Shown: one piece after another, positions 1 through 11,575 of the stretch
Numbering within the stretch: the first letter of the stretch is position 1
How the letters are laid out: each line of letters starts with the position of its first letter
Origin: Cryphonectria parasitica EP155
Taxonomy: Eukaryota > Ascomycota > Sordariomycetes > Diaporthales > Cryphonectriaceae
Assembly (NCBI RefSeq): GCF_011745365.1
Contig: NW_024468917.1
Span: forward strand, 1,736,001 to 1,800,000
Direction of reading: 5' to 3'
DNA length: 64,000 bases
Notes under the pieces: model-generated
What the model was told of the DNA's origin: nothing
Database searches by the model: none
The model's input: only the letters and a program-made list of their open reading frames with translations
Translations under genes and position numbers: made by a program

Positions 1-185
1 TTGCTAGAAGACTGCGCAAGGCGCGTGGCAGCGACAATTCCTGCGGGTCCACCACCTACAACGACATAGTCGTAGCCAGTTGTGTTGCTGGAGGTTAGTC
101 TCGCAGTCGGGTTCCTCGAGTAAATTGCCGACGTGTTGCTGAAGGGCGCAGCAGCCGCGAGGGTGCGAGTGAGAAGACTATGCAT
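1..185 (-). CDS. GMC-family FAD oxidoreductase, N-terminal part (cut by window edge)
   Basis: Only the first 61 codons lie in the window, read leftwards from an ATG at 185. The peptide opens with a short hydrophobic start (MHSLLTRTLAAAAPF), then a Ser/Thr/Asn linker, then YDYVVVGGGPAGIVAATRLA. That is the beta-alpha-beta dinucleotide-binding motif GxGxxG that opens the FAD domain of glucose-methanol-choline oxidoreductases. The wording (YDY-VVGGGPAG-I-AA-RL) most resembles the flavodehydrogenase of cellobiose dehydrogenases and their cytochrome-free relatives; this is inference. No cytochrome domain precedes it here. A secreted enzyme oxidising a sugar or alcohol would fit the nearby GH12, GH92 and sugar transporter. 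The frame remains open a little upstream of 185 without another convincing ATG, so the start is provisional. Confidence 0.72.
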   Translation of the reverse strand, partial: MHSLLTRTLAAAAPFSNTSAIYSRNPTARLTSSNTTGYDYVVVGGGPAGIVAATRLAQSSS

Positions 186-3100
186 CTTCGATGTTTCGTT
201 GCTTTCAAAAGTGACGTTGTTGGACGAGAGTCACGTAGGACATAACCTGGTCCGTTCATCGAGTGACGAGTGTCTCTTAAGTATTTGCTACTTCGTCCTG
301 GCTATACCACTGACGTCCTCGATATCCTTGGTAGCATCGGTTTTCGACCGCAGACTTGATTTTTTCTCTTTAATGGAGCCTTCATCAAAGTGCATGGCCA
401 AGATGTCCACATTCCATGTACATCCGACCGGCCTGTTCGGCCGTGGCAGTGGATGTGAGGGTATAATTCACGCCCAAGATTACCCATCGGGAAGTTTTGG
501 TTGAAACAATATCCACAGAAATGACATGGATAGCCTAGATAACCTTCATCTATAAGGTTTGAGGCTCGATTTGTAAAGAGGATGTAAGAAGTTTTGGTGG
601 GTCTATACTATTTGACAGACGTCAGTTTGGCCAGGCTTTCTCACACAGTATTTCCGCTTCATGATTTGGCCGGCTACAAGTTCCTTGGGATTCCCTACCT
701 CCATCAAAAAGCCGCAGTTCCCTTGATCCTCGAGCGGCGAGGAAATAAAGAGAAAGCCATACATTTCTACTGTGCAGCGTCCTTTGAAACACATCAATCT
801 TCTGGTCTGATTTGTATCGAGTTTTGGGAGCTCAGCAAGTGTGATTTCAGTGACCGCACGGTAGACGATTCATGTTTCCCGGATTTTGGGGTGCTTGGTT
901 CAGCCTTGCCAGTCATGACGAGGTTAAGAGTTTGTCGGAAACCCACTTCTCAAAGATGGAGATCGCCAAAGGAATTGCCAAAATCGGCGGCCCTATAGTG
1001 CAAGTATCTGTCTGAGAATATAGACATTGATCGTTTCCAAGTTTGAGGGCTGTATAATCTTCAGTAGTAGAAATGCGATTGATGACCAAGCGTCTCAGTT
1101 TTGACTCGCTTTACGCTGATGAAGTAGGACAATAGCAAAGGTTTTTTCTTCTTTTTATCAAGGATTCACTTTGTCCAGGCCGACGTGAAGAAAAAGAGAG
1201 AGAAGATTTCTTGAGCATTTGAAACCACCTGCCTTCATGGGCCCGACATCGGCATATCGTTTTCTAGGCGAATTTCACGACCCCAGAGTTTCAGTCATGC
1301 TTGAAAGAATCCTTACTACATAGAGATTTGATCGTCAAAATTTCTACTACTAAAAATTCCCCGAGACTCCACACCTCACGTCCCATTTCTGCAGGCCAAC
1401 TCGGCGGGTTTGATCTGATAAGATGAACGCCATGGCACTATCTGGGGGAAAAAAGAAGAAAAAAAGAAAAAAAGAAAATCCAGGTTCAGACCTTTGCTGG
1501 ATCTACCTGTAGTCTCTTTCCCAACATTCACGTCAGGCATGTTCGGGCATATGGATCTTTTTCAAGAAGGTGGACTGGCGAAATTCTTTTCCGCAAACGT
1601 GAGACTCCCGTCTTAGTTTCTTCTTTATCTACCTGGGAAAGGACAACAAAAGGAACGAGAAAGCTTCCTCCGACTGAAGAGGACCAGTCCACGAGCATGC
1701 CGCAGACCCGCAAGCTCTCACCTCATACGCATGCATGTGTTTCTGTCCGTTGTCCGCACTCCAGTCTATATAACATCTGCCCCATACGGACCTCACACAT
1801 GAAGTAGAGTTTGACACGGAACAAGTCTGCATGGTGGCCTGGCTACTGTAGAACACGAAGAACGCGTCAGATGTACAAGTAGACATATGAGTTGTGCTAT
1901 CGACCTTCTGCCCCTGGTCACTATTCCACCTACCTTCATTGGGCGCGGTTGTCCTTTTCTTGCGCCTGATCTTACACCTGCCGCCCCCCCTTTTTTCTTC
2001 TTCTTCTCTTTTTAATGATATTCTCAATGCATATGTGAGTCCATTGACTGCCAATGAATAAGCGAGACCAAATTGATCAGGTCAAAGCGGGTCTGCAATG
2101 TACCACAAGTGCTTCTACGGTAAGATGCCATAATTTTAGATTATCATAATTAGCTTCTATGTGATGACAACAGAATGGCACTGGCCTACCACGCGTGGAA
2201 TGGTTTGGACACGAACTTCTTCTCACTGTGCTACGTCCAGTCATTGATCCGCTGTATGAATAGAAGGAAAGAAAACTAAGCCCCATGATGGCTCTGTATA
2301 TCATTTTCTGATTGAAAATTGCTCCTTTGTATCTAGCCCAGATCATTCGGTTCTAATTGTGATGTTTAAGGATTTGATGAGTATCGAGATCTTGCTACAC
2401 GTTGCGCAGATAGCCCCCATATCACTTGGTGTGGACACTCTTCCTATCCCCTCAGACAAATGTGAGTTTCGTTCTGGGTTACACAAATCCCCTCTTCTAT
2501 ACATCGTATTGTAACATGCAATGATTATCTAAATCCATACTGTGGGGTTTTAACCCCCCATATGTCATAGGGGGAAGAGCCGCTTTGTGGTTGGAAACGC
2601 CGGTGCAGGATGTCTGACCACCCTACAGTCCTGACAAGTCACAAGATCGCGTCTTAGCCTTAGGCAGCGGGATACGTGCGCTCCGAAAGAGACAAGATCT
2701 TCAACAGCCAATCTGAACTGGAGAGTAACAATGCCTTCGTAATAGCAAATATTAATAGCTATTCTGGTGGATCGCGAGGGCCAATCCATTGTTGTGGAAT
2801 CGGAACGAAGTCTCCTCGGAGGTCCGAATTGGAAAGCAAAGCTTATACAATTGATGACCCTTAATATGCGACCACCGTGCTGATCTCTTGCTTACCCGAC
2901 ATAGTGAGTAAATGATTCCATGTTTTATTGACATTTTGTTGTGCTCTGTGCAGAGACTCCTTCGCTCTGAGTGTCCTTTTGAAAGATGACTGTATCCACT
3001 GTTACTCTCTGCAGCAAGTTTCGCGAAATAATGACACCACCTTCCTCGGCTTCAGAGTAAGGGTGCGTGGGAATGCCACGAATGCCGAGCCTCCTCGAAT

Positions 3101-5080
3101 ATCACGCTACGACCCCGCAAAATATTCCTTGAGGATGAAAATAAGAATGAATCCTGGGGGAACACCCATGCCTCTTCTCCACCTTGACCATAACGGCTTT
3201 ATCCATCTCTCACGTCAACGTCTGACCAAAAACGAAATTTGAAGGGGGAAAGGGGGGAATGCTCCAAATAGAAGACCTCGTTAGAGAAGAAAGAGAGGTC
3301 ATGCTGTAACGTTCTGAAGCAGTTCATTACAAAATGGTCAACTCGCAGAACCAGCGGTTTGGTAAAAGAAAAGAGAAAGAGGGGAAAAGGAAAAGAAGAA
3401 TCAAGAGCTGTCGTACCTCCGTGTGCTTGCAAGAGATGCAAGACCGCGAGAGGTGCATTGGCAGAGAGGACAAATCCCACAACAACCTTTGGATGCCATC
3501 TCAGAGACCGGGTCATGACCAATGATGATGCATTGTGCTTGCTGAAAGTATTTGTCCCTTTGCAAGTGCTGATCAGAAAATGCCCGTCCCCAAAAGTCCA
3601 CTTGGGATGTGACGTGTGACATGATGCTGTTCTCTTAAATGACATCGCGCCTCTGACGCAATTTTTATTTATTTTTCATTCACAAGGTTCGACACCCTCG
3701 GACAACGAGAAGGCGGTAGGCAGTAATAAGCGGTAATCGCTGCAGCTGTCTGTTGTGCTGTAGTAGCCGCATGCGAGGATGGAGCACGTCCTGTGGATCC
3801 CCCTGGGCTAGATGGCATTCTAGCTGGAGATCATATCCACCTTGCTACGGGGCAAGTCTGAGCAAGGGACTGGGCTGAAGGACTTGTTCTTGTCATGGAA
3901 AGCCAGGACGGGAGAATTTAGCGGGTCTAGCCGCTCACATTCACGATATGCCTCTCGATCTAGGCCGTTCCAAGACATTCTCGCTTGTATGGGACGCGTA
4001 CGAGCCGAAAGACATCCCTTGCAGTGGTTTTTAACTTTGACGCCACATATCATTCCGCTCTTTGAGGCCGCCCTGCCGAGGCTATTCACCGCTACAGGCG
4101 GAGGGCTCCGATGTGGAGAGAAAACCCAACCCTTTCTCGCGACGATTCCTGGAGTCTTCCTTCATGTCAAGTCCAAGGCAACTTGCCGACAAGAAAACAC
4201 TTTGCATCCCTTGAGGCTCAGATCAGCTTGGAAGGATTCAGCCCTGAGACGAAATTTGACAGCGCAGCCCCAAACTAGTGCTGCTCCAGCCCACGTGTAT
4301 GTGCATTGGGGAGCGAAATAGGACTCTGCTTGCTCCATAATGCCTGTCTCTTACCATCTCAGCTGACCACCTATTTGGGAATGGCCTCCGCCAAAATGCC
4401 CATCAATATCAACAATAGGTCCCACATGTCCTCTTCCTCCACCCCAGTCTCTCCCATACAGATCTTTCCAAAGGCTCTCTCTCACCCCCTTCGGCTCTCT
4501 TAAGTCTAAACAATGCTAGAATCCTTTAGTGGATGACGGATCACGGCACACAACCCCAAAAGTCTGTTGACCAAAGCGGACAAGTAACTCCCGGTTGCCT
4601 AGACCAAACCCGGCGTAATTGTACTGCAGTCTGAACCCCACCTCAGCTGGATTGACTTTGCTACATGAAGGCGGCACACTTTCCCCATGTTGCATCAGGC
4701 CCTGTGCTCTTTTCCCATCCATCTCTGTATTCTTTTGCCGAAACGTACACAAAAGCCCTTTCTCACCTTATTGTCCATCTATATCATTCATCAAGGTGAA
4801 GGCTTCTTGCTAGTACGATCCGATTTAAACCATCCTCCCAGCCTGTCATACGTACTCCAACCTCAGCGTCCACATCTTATACAACGATATTTAGAAGAGC
4901 TCCGACGTTACTGCAGCAACTCTAGCACCCAATCTCATTGCCATTTAGAACGCTTGCATTCTCGAAAGAGAGAGAGAGAAAGACCGGGAGAAGATCGACG
5001 GCCATAAAAGGCCAGTCTTGCCTCGAACCCATCGCATCGCTTCAGCTGCTCGTGGTCCGAGCAGCAACACCATCATCAAC
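186..5080. other. Intergenic, no gene supported
   Basis: Nearly 4.9 kb with only short overlapping reading frames and no recognisable domain. The left end should contain the promoter of the leftward GMC gene and the right end (about 4700-5080, pyrimidine-rich) that of the rightward small gene. A 159-codon open frame at 3842-4321 (+) and a 148-codon one at 3199-3645 (-) show no family motif, and I do not call them genes. Confidence 0.5.
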
Positions 5081-5623
5081 ATGAGAAACCTCTTTTCTCG
5101 TCTCAGAAAGGCCCTTTGTCGGCGCGCAGGCTCAGATCGACCGTCAAAATCTAATCCCCTGAACCAACCCGTTGCGGGCCCTTCGTCATACAACAGCCAC
5201 AACAAAGACCGCGCAGCGCCGCAACAAACTCACCTCGAAGAGGCAGCCCCAGAATCCATATTCCAGCAACAGGCGAGACAGATTGCACACATCCAAATCG
5301 GAGGCATGAGGAGAACCACAGCAGGAGGCGGGCAGGGCACGAGTTTCGTCACTTCCTACGCGCCAGTACCAAACAAGGGCCCGACGGCGTTATCGGAGAG
5401 GCAGCCAGGTGCCGCGGCCGGACACACGCTACTATCCTACGGCGCCACTTGTAGCACGAACGGCACACTGGTGGCGATAGACGATTTCGATGTCGAGAAG
5501 CAAATAGATCCGAGGAGAGGTGTGGACGCTACATGGAAGGGAAAACCGAACGGCACCGTCTACGACAGCAGACAGGAGCTGACGGAGGAGGATGAGGATA
5601 CCTGGGCGCGATTGGCAATGTGA
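5081..5623 (+). CDS. Hypothetical protein, 180 aa
   Basis: An uninterrupted frame of 181 codons. I chose the ATG at 5081 because it sits in a good fungal context (CAACATG) and gives an N-terminus MRNLFSRLRKALCRRAG, a short amphipathic basic segment. The in-frame codons upstream (from 5018) look like untranslated leader. The rest is hydrophilic and probably disordered, rich in Gln, Ser, Pro and Gly, and ends in an acidic tail (LTEEDEDTWARLAM). There are no transmembrane segments, no signal peptide and no family motif that I recognise. GC-rich third positions compared with the flanks support real coding. The function is unknown; a small cytosolic or membrane-surface regulatory protein is possible. 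Confidence 0.5.
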   Translation: MRNLFSRLRKALCRRAGSDRPSKSNPLNQPVAGPSSYNSHNKDRAAPQQTHLEEAAPESIFQQQARQIAHIQIGGMRRTTAGGGQGTSFVTSYAPVPNKGPTALSERQPGAAAGHTLLSYGATCSTNGTLVAIDDFDVEKQIDPRRGVDATWKGKPNGTVYDSRQELTEEDEDTWARLAM

Positions 5624-7563
5624 AGAGCTGACTGACGAGGGTGAATCATTTTCACCTAATGAAAACAATTGAAGAGCATGGGAACTGTCTCGAAAGGACA
5701 GCCTTGCGCGAATTCATCGTCCATGTCGATGCTAAGCCCAGCCATTGCGCAGGCGACTGGGCCGGTGCTGTGCTTGGACCATCATTCAGCTCAGATATCT
5801 CGCATCAAGCATGTGTTTGATTCAGCAAATTATGTTTTGTTCTCTTTCGGAACAAATACTCACTGAGTTGTCGCCCTTGGAGGCTACCAGCACCTAGGCA
5901 TAGGCATCAAGAAAGAGTCAGACTTCCCTCTTGGGCAACATTGCCGCGATAAAGCCAGCCAATTTAGGTTGCACACCGCCGAAGGAAGTCCTCTGGGCCA
6001 GAGATGCTAGGCGCAAAGGCACAAGGCAAAGGCACACCTCGAGAACCTCTGAGGGTGCTAGGTATCATGAGAGGCTCGAGCATCAGATGCATACCTCCTT
6101 AGAGCATTTAAGTATCTTAACCAAACGGATATCAGAGCTGGAAACGGGGGCCACGACAGTGTCATCATTGCGGAGTAATTAACAGGATCCTGGAGATTTA
6201 GATATTCGGACAATCCTAAAGGGATTACCTACTCCACAACACAATGATCTACAACAGTTCCAGAAATTATCGAAGTGGTCTTCCACATGCGTGTTGACAT
6301 GTTCATTCACTGACTGATAAGCAAAGCCACCTGTGTGCAGTTTGCACACATTTTGTTTATCCCTCTGCCAATGTACGCGTCCGGCATAGTGTCAATGGGC
6401 AGACCCCTTTTGATATATGAAGCTGTTCGAAGCACTGAGTTCGATATTTAGATTATACTTTGCAACATTAGCGTCATCGGAATGGGCGGTATGGTGGGTG
6501 CAAGAAGTAACTACTTATATTTAAGTAGTCAATCACCACCCATGGCTGACAGCTTCGTCAGGGACCACCGCCAAGAGCCCACGCGCAGACGCATAATTAA
6601 TCGTAGGATGCGCTTGGAATTGGATTTACCGGTCCCTGAATACATGTTCCTCCTTATTCTTTCTGTGAATGTATGTACGAGTCCGAACAGAGACAATCTT
6701 CACCGTTGACTAACAATGCCTGATGGAAAAGGACTATTCATCTTCTTATGACCAAAGATGGTACGCAAAGTAAGGACTGTTAACGACGGACCGCGCTGCT
6801 ACGCCCTTCGCCGTCATCTGCTGACAAAAAGCGCCAACGTTTATCGGTGCCCGCAATAGGTGCTGCAGAACCGGTACACATTCAAAGTTTTCCCCAGGCC
6901 TGGGCAAAATCAGCCCAGCGCCCGCGGTCTATGTGCCGTGACTCTGCACGAAGTTGCAGAGAACGCGATCAGCAACCAGCCTGTTCAGAGCAGTGGACTG
7001 GGAGACGGGGTACACTGGAACAGGAGATGCGCTTTCGGCGTCCACAGCGGCGAGGCCTGTGGCTTAGGACGCAAGTCTGAGAATCATGGTGGCCACTCGT
7101 ACAAGGAGACTAAGATGTGGGGATGACTACCATGTACATATTTTCCTTTCCTTTCATTTTGAGTAGAAGTTGAGAAACACCGGTACTGGAATATGATCTC
7201 ACTGGTAAAATCATCGTCTGCATTCAAACATGATTGGTGTTTCTGTAATGTTTATCTTGAGCTAAATTTTTGGAGCGTCAGACGGGCTAATAATTGATGC
7301 TTTGTGGAGATGACGTCGCGAAGACATTTGCTTGCAGAGAGGAGGATGGATAGTCGACCATCCTATTGATATTTGTCTCTGCGGGTTTTCGATTTAAATC
7401 CGGATCATGGCATCTCGATCTTCTTTCTATATCAATCGATCTCCCTTCCACTTCAGTTCCTTGCCCAACAAATTTTTTTTGATTGCCTTTTTGTTTCTTC
7501 AGCTTATCACGGATTGTTGTTTGTGAACCAACATTTCCCGTCCACGTCCACTCCAAGTGTATC
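5624..7563. other. Intergenic with one possible cryptic exon
   Basis: No complete gene. The last 100 bases before 7564 are T/C-rich, as expected for the transporter's 5' leader. A GC-rich open stretch at 6860-7126 is listed separately as a weak exon candidate. At 5931-6182 a short frame contains a heptad-like Leu/Ile pattern near its end but no usable ATG at its start. Confidence 0.45.
6860..7126 (+). CDS. Possible terminal exon of a small Cys-containing protein
   Basis: The open frame has GC-rich third positions unlike its surroundings and contains GLCAVTLHEVAENAISN followed by RRCAFGVHSGEACGLG, a spacing of Cys and Gly seen in small secreted fungal proteins. It begins right after CCCGCAATAG, usable as a 3' splice site. 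About 200 bases upstream a short hydrophobic ATG frame (6643, MFLLILSVN) runs straight into GTATGT, a good 5' splice site, but I could not connect the two with confidence. No family was recognised. It could equally be a relic or chance. Confidence 0.2.
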   Translation: MLQNRYTFKVFPRPGQNQPSARGLCAVTLHEVAENAISNQPVQSSGLGDGVHWNRRCAFGVHSGEACGLGRKSENHGGHSYKETKMWG

Positions 7564-9624
7564 ATGTCTTCAAAATCACCACCCCGTTACATCCTGGCTT
7601 CCCTTGGCATCTCTCTTGGGGGGTTTCTCAATGGCTATGATACTGGGTCTATCGGTGCCGTCACCTCCATGTCACAGTTCACGGGCACTGTCGGCGGATT
7701 ATCATCCACAATGGTTGGGTTCATCGTCTCTCTGATCATGCTAACCGGTGCCGTGCCCTCCGTGTTTGCCGGCTGGCTGGCGGATCACTACGGTCGTCTC
7801 CGCACAATCATGCTCGGCACGGCCCTCTTCGCAGTCGGCGCATTGCTCCAGGGCACTGCGACGCGTCTGCCCCAGTTCCTCCTGGGCAGGACGATTGCCG
7901 GCTTGGGGGAGGGCATTTATATCAGCAACATGGCCGTCTACATCTCGGAGATATCGCCAACCAGGAGCCGCGGCGTGCTGGCCGGACTGCCGCAGTTCAT
8001 GGCAACCCTGGGAATCTGCACGGGCTACTTCACATGCTACGGGAGCGTGCACATCGAAGCATCAGCAAGTCTAGCCTGGCGTTTGCCCTTTTTCGTCATG
8101 ACAGCGTTCGCTGGGCTGCTTGTCGCCTGCTGTACGAGGCTGCCTGAGTCGCCCAGGTGGCTGATGAGTTGTGGAGACCAGCTGGGGGCGTTGGACTCGC
8201 TGCGCAGGCTGGACTTTTCCATGGTCGAGGCCGAGAGGGAGTTCCTAGGCGTCGGTGCTACCACCGTCACCACACAGAGGGTCAGCCTGTCGCCGTGGCA
8301 GAGCTTCAGGCTATTGTTCACGAGGGGCTACCGCGCGAGGACGGTCCTTGCTTTGTTTGTGCTGGGCATGGTTCAGCTTTCTGGTATCGACGGTGTACTC
8401 TACGTAAGTTTTCTTTATTTTTTTCTAGTTTTTTCCTGCTTTTTCCCCTCCTCCTTCCGGCCCTTTCTACCATACGTTGGAGACTGGCCCACTAACGTGC
8501 GATCATTATTGTTTAGTACGCTCCACTTCTGTTTGGACAAGCTGGCCTGTCCTCGTCTACGGCTTCTTTTCTTGCCTCAGGCCTTTCTGGTATTCTTATG
8601 CTGGCCATTTCGGTGCCTGCTTTCTTGTTGTCTGATAAATGGGGTCGTCGTACATCTGCCATCACAGGCGGCATCGGCTTATCTGGGTGCAGTATGTTTT
8701 CAAATTACCCCCCCCCCCCCCCTCTTTTCCTTTTCCTTTTCCTTCTTCTTTTTTTTTTTTTTTTTTTTTGCCTTTCTGCCCCCTTCTCGGAGCGGAGCAA
8801 TGATGAGAATTTATTGTTCTGAGGAGGAACCTTAGTCAACTGAGGGCCTGCAAAGACTTGAGACATTCCTCCAGCAATACTGTCTTCTTTTCTATTCCGA
8901 AGAATGTATGATGGCTTGCTAATGTTTTAACAGTGTTCTTGATAGGGTCACTCTATGCTGCTGGAGCAGTGCATCCCTACGGCGTGGCCAGATGGGTCGT
9001 CATCGTATCCGTCTTCCTCTTTGGGTTGATCTACAGCGCCACTTGGGGCATCGTTGGAAAGATTTACGCCTCTGAGATACAGCCCACACACGTCAGAGCA
9101 GCTGCGAACTGCGTCGCCCAAGGGTTGGGCTTTGTAAGTCTCCTCACACTCCGTACTCTCTGATCACAAATCCTGAGCGAGAGCTTCTGCTCCCTTGTCA
9201 TCTAATCATCATCTTGGTGGAAACCACATGGCTAATCAAGACCTGCAAGTTTACAAATTGGCTGGTGGCCATTCTCACTCCCATCCTGCTAGACAAATCC
9301 GCATTTGGCGCTTACTTCCTGTTTGGCGGCCTTGCGCTGTTCACTGTTGCGGTCCTTGGAGCTTGTATGCCCGAGACGCGTGGCCGATCGTTGGAAGATA
9401 TACAACAGGCCTTTCACCAGCCCACCCTGGGTACTCTGACTTCAAAGCTGAAGCGCCTGGCCCGCCGAGAAAATGAGAATCAAGTCAACACAAGGGTGCG
9501 ACCTGAGGATGACGAGGCTGGTGATATCGAGTTGCGGACTGGAACGCTGAACCCGACTTTGTCAAGCCAGCCTGCTTCTGACTTGAGAGAACCCGTGATG
9601 AGAACACTCAGAGTTGAGATTTGA
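7564..9624 (+). CDS. MFS sugar transporter, 529 aa, 3 introns
   Basis: Plasma-membrane sugar:proton symporter of the major facilitator sugar-porter family. Exons 7564-8403, 8517-8691, 8934-9133 and 9250-9624 join into 530 codons, a normal length with 12 predicted membrane helices. The signatures are in order: GGFLNGYDTGSIGAV in helix 1, GWLADHYGRLRT between helices 2 and 3, LPESPRWLM before the central loop, SDKWGRRTSA between helices 8 and 9, IYASEIQPTHVRA after helix 10, and MPETRGRSLEDI after helix 12. Intron 2 is packed with homopolymers (a C run, then a T run near 8748-8769). The start is the first ATG in this frame that directly precedes the helix-1 region (context ATCATGT). The substrate is not readable from sequence; a hexose, disaccharide or similar carbohydrate is likely. 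It lies between a GMC oxidoreductase and CAZymes. Confidence 0.9.
8748..8769 (+). repeat. Poly-T run inside intron 2 of the sugar transporter
   Basis: About 22 T residues, preceded by a C run near 8708-8722 and CTTTT repeats, all between the GTATGT donor at 8692 and the acceptor ending at 8933. It is a likely length-polymorphic site. Confidence 0.85.
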
Positions 9625-10237
9625 GGAAATACTGGTACCCAAGCAAAACACAACTGTAACATAGATATGCGTGACTTTTATTTATTTTATTTTATTCTTA
9701 CCAACGCCAACTTCCCCCCCCCCCCCTCCCCCAACACACGCAAAAGAAAAAGAATGGAAAAAGAAAGACTCTTGCTCAGGTCTCATTGTCACGATTTTTA
9801 TTACCACTATCAGCTGCTAGTTATTGTGAAAAAGGTGGCCAAAAAAGGCTGCCGGACCGGATAGAAGTGCCGGTTTGCAAGGGATAAAAAACAGGACCCC
9901 CAGGCCCTCAAGTGTGGCTGTTCAGTGCTCCTCTCCTTTCCACACTTATAATCTTGTACCGTAGTAACAACAGACTAAGTTGCTCCGTTGATGATAAATC
10001 CAGTATAAGCTATCCCGACCCAACCGTACAAAGAACGTGTGCATGTATGATGTGAGCCCTCACATCGATGTCGTGATCGCTCCGCTTCCGTACCCAAATT
10101 TGTAATCATTGGCTGAATGTACTGTGTATAACTTGGCGGCGAGTATGCTTCGATATTATCCATGACAGACATTGTTCGATACGGTGTAGACTACTAAGTA
10201 GCATCAAGTTAATCCCAGAGTAACTAAGACACAAACC
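9625..10237. other. Intergenic, no gene seen
   Basis: 3' region of the transporter and 5' region of the monooxygenase. It holds a C run near 9714-9726. Nothing else was seen. Confidence 0.6.
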
Positions 10238-11575
10238 ATGTCGCAGCCATCAAAACAACTACACCTTACCGCTTTCATGCGGCCAGTCAGTCTCCACACG
10301 GGAGCATGGCGGTTCCCGGGTGCCTATGCAGACGCCAACTTCAACCTGGCGCACCTCAAGTCATTTATTCAGAAACTCGAGGCCGCCAAGTTCGACGCCT
10401 TCTTCATGGCCGACCACCTCGCGGTGATGAACATGCCCACGGAGGCGCTGAAGCGCAGCCACACCATCACCTCGTTCGAGCCCTTCACACTCCTGTCGGC
10501 GCTCTCACAGGTGACGGACAAGATCGGGCTGGCGGCCACGGCGTCCACCACGTACGACGAGCCATACCACATCGCGCGCCGGTTCGCGTCCCTGGACCAC
10601 CTCAGCGGGGGGCGCGCCGCCTGGAACATTGTCACCACGGGCAACCCGGAGTCGTCCAAGAATTTCAGCAGGGAGGAACACATGGAGCACGGCGACCGGT
10701 ACAAGCGGGCGAGGGAGTTCTACGATGTCGTGACGGGGCTGTGGGATAGTTTTGCGGATGATGCACTTGTTCGGGACCAGAGCTCGGGAATCTATGTCGA
10801 CCCTGAAAAGATACACACGCTCAACCACGTGGGTGACGACCTGCAGGTCCGTGGGCCGCTGAACATTGCCCGCCCTGTGCAGGGCTGGCCTGTCATTGTG
10901 CAAGCTGGACAGTCGGAGCCCGGAAGACAGCTGGCGGGCGAGACAGCCGAGGTGGTGTTCTGTCTGCCAGGAAACTTGGAGGCTGCCAAGGAGTTATACA
11001 AAGACCTCAAGGGCCGCGCCGAGAAGGCAGGTCGGAGCAGGAACCACATCAATATCCTGCCAGCCGCCATGGTTATTATCGGCGACACCGTCGAGGACGC
11101 AAAGGCCAAGCGTCTACAGCTGGACAGCCTCGTGCACTATGACAGCGCCATCGCCTCGCTCTCGGTGGTGCTGGGCACAGACGTCTCTGGTCTCGACCCG
11201 GACGGCCCGCTCCCCAAAGACCTACCCGAGACACAGGGAAGCCGCTCGGCCCGTGCCAGCGTGCTGCAGCTTGCCGAAGCCGAGGGGTTTACGGTCAGGC
11301 AGCTTGCACAGCGGTTTGGAGGGTATGGCGGGCTGTCGTTTGTGGGGACTGCCGAGAGCGTGGCCGAGGAGATGGGCACCTGGCTTGCTGAGGACGGGGC
11401 TGACGGGTTCACTGTCATTTTTCCCTTTGTGCCGCAGGGTTTGGATGATGTCTGTGAGAGGCTGATTCCCGAGCTGCAGCGCCGTGGTCTGTTCCGGACC
11501 GAGTATGAGGGAACCACCTTGCGTGAGCATCTTGGCCTACCGAGGCCTAAGAACCGCTTCTTTGAGCCAGCGTAG
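10238..11575 (+). CDS. Luciferase-like FMN-dependent monooxygenase, NtaA/SnaA/DszA class, 445 aa
   Basis: Flavin-dependent two-component monooxygenase of the bacterial luciferase superfamily, NtaA/SnaA/SoxA(DszA) branch. In bacteria these use FMNH2 from a partner reductase to oxidise compounds such as nitrilotriacetate or dibenzothiophene sulfone. The single 446-codon exon has the usual length. Visible family features in order: LHTGAWRFPGAYA, KFDAFFMADH, SFEPFTLLSALS, IGLAATASTTYDEPYHIARR, LDHLSGGRAAWNIVTTGN, HGDRYKRAREF, VQAGQSEPGRQLA (FMN-contacting region), and SFVGTAESVAEEM near the end. No signal peptide, so probably cytosolic. It is intronless among intron-bearing neighbours. No flavin reductase gene lies nearby in the window. 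The substrate is unknown. The start ATG follows ACAAACC, a reasonable context. Confidence 0.9.
   Translation: MSQPSKQLHLTAFMRPVSLHTGAWRFPGAYADANFNLAHLKSFIQKLEAAKFDAFFMADHLAVMNMPTEALKRSHTITSFEPFTLLSALSQVTDKIGLAATASTTYDEPYHIARRFASLDHLSGGRAAWNIVTTGNPESSKNFSREEHMEHGDRYKRAREFYDVVTGLWDSFADDALVRDQSSGIYVDPEKIHTLNHVGDDLQVRGPLNIARPVQGWPVIVQAGQSEPGRQLAGETAEVVFCLPGNLEAAKELYKDLKGRAEKAGRSRNHINILPAAMVIIGDTVEDAKAKRLQLDSLVHYDSAIASLSVVLGTDVSGLDPDGPLPKDLPETQGSRSARASVLQLAEAEGFTVRQLAQRFGGYGGLSFVGTAESVAEEMGTWLAEDGADGFTVIFPFVPQGLDDVCERLIPELQRRGLFRTEYEGTTLREHLGLPRPKNRFFEPA

Noticed and set aside
3842..4321. 159-codon open frame as a gene
   Set aside because: No motif, poor start context, no codon-composition contrast with its flanks.
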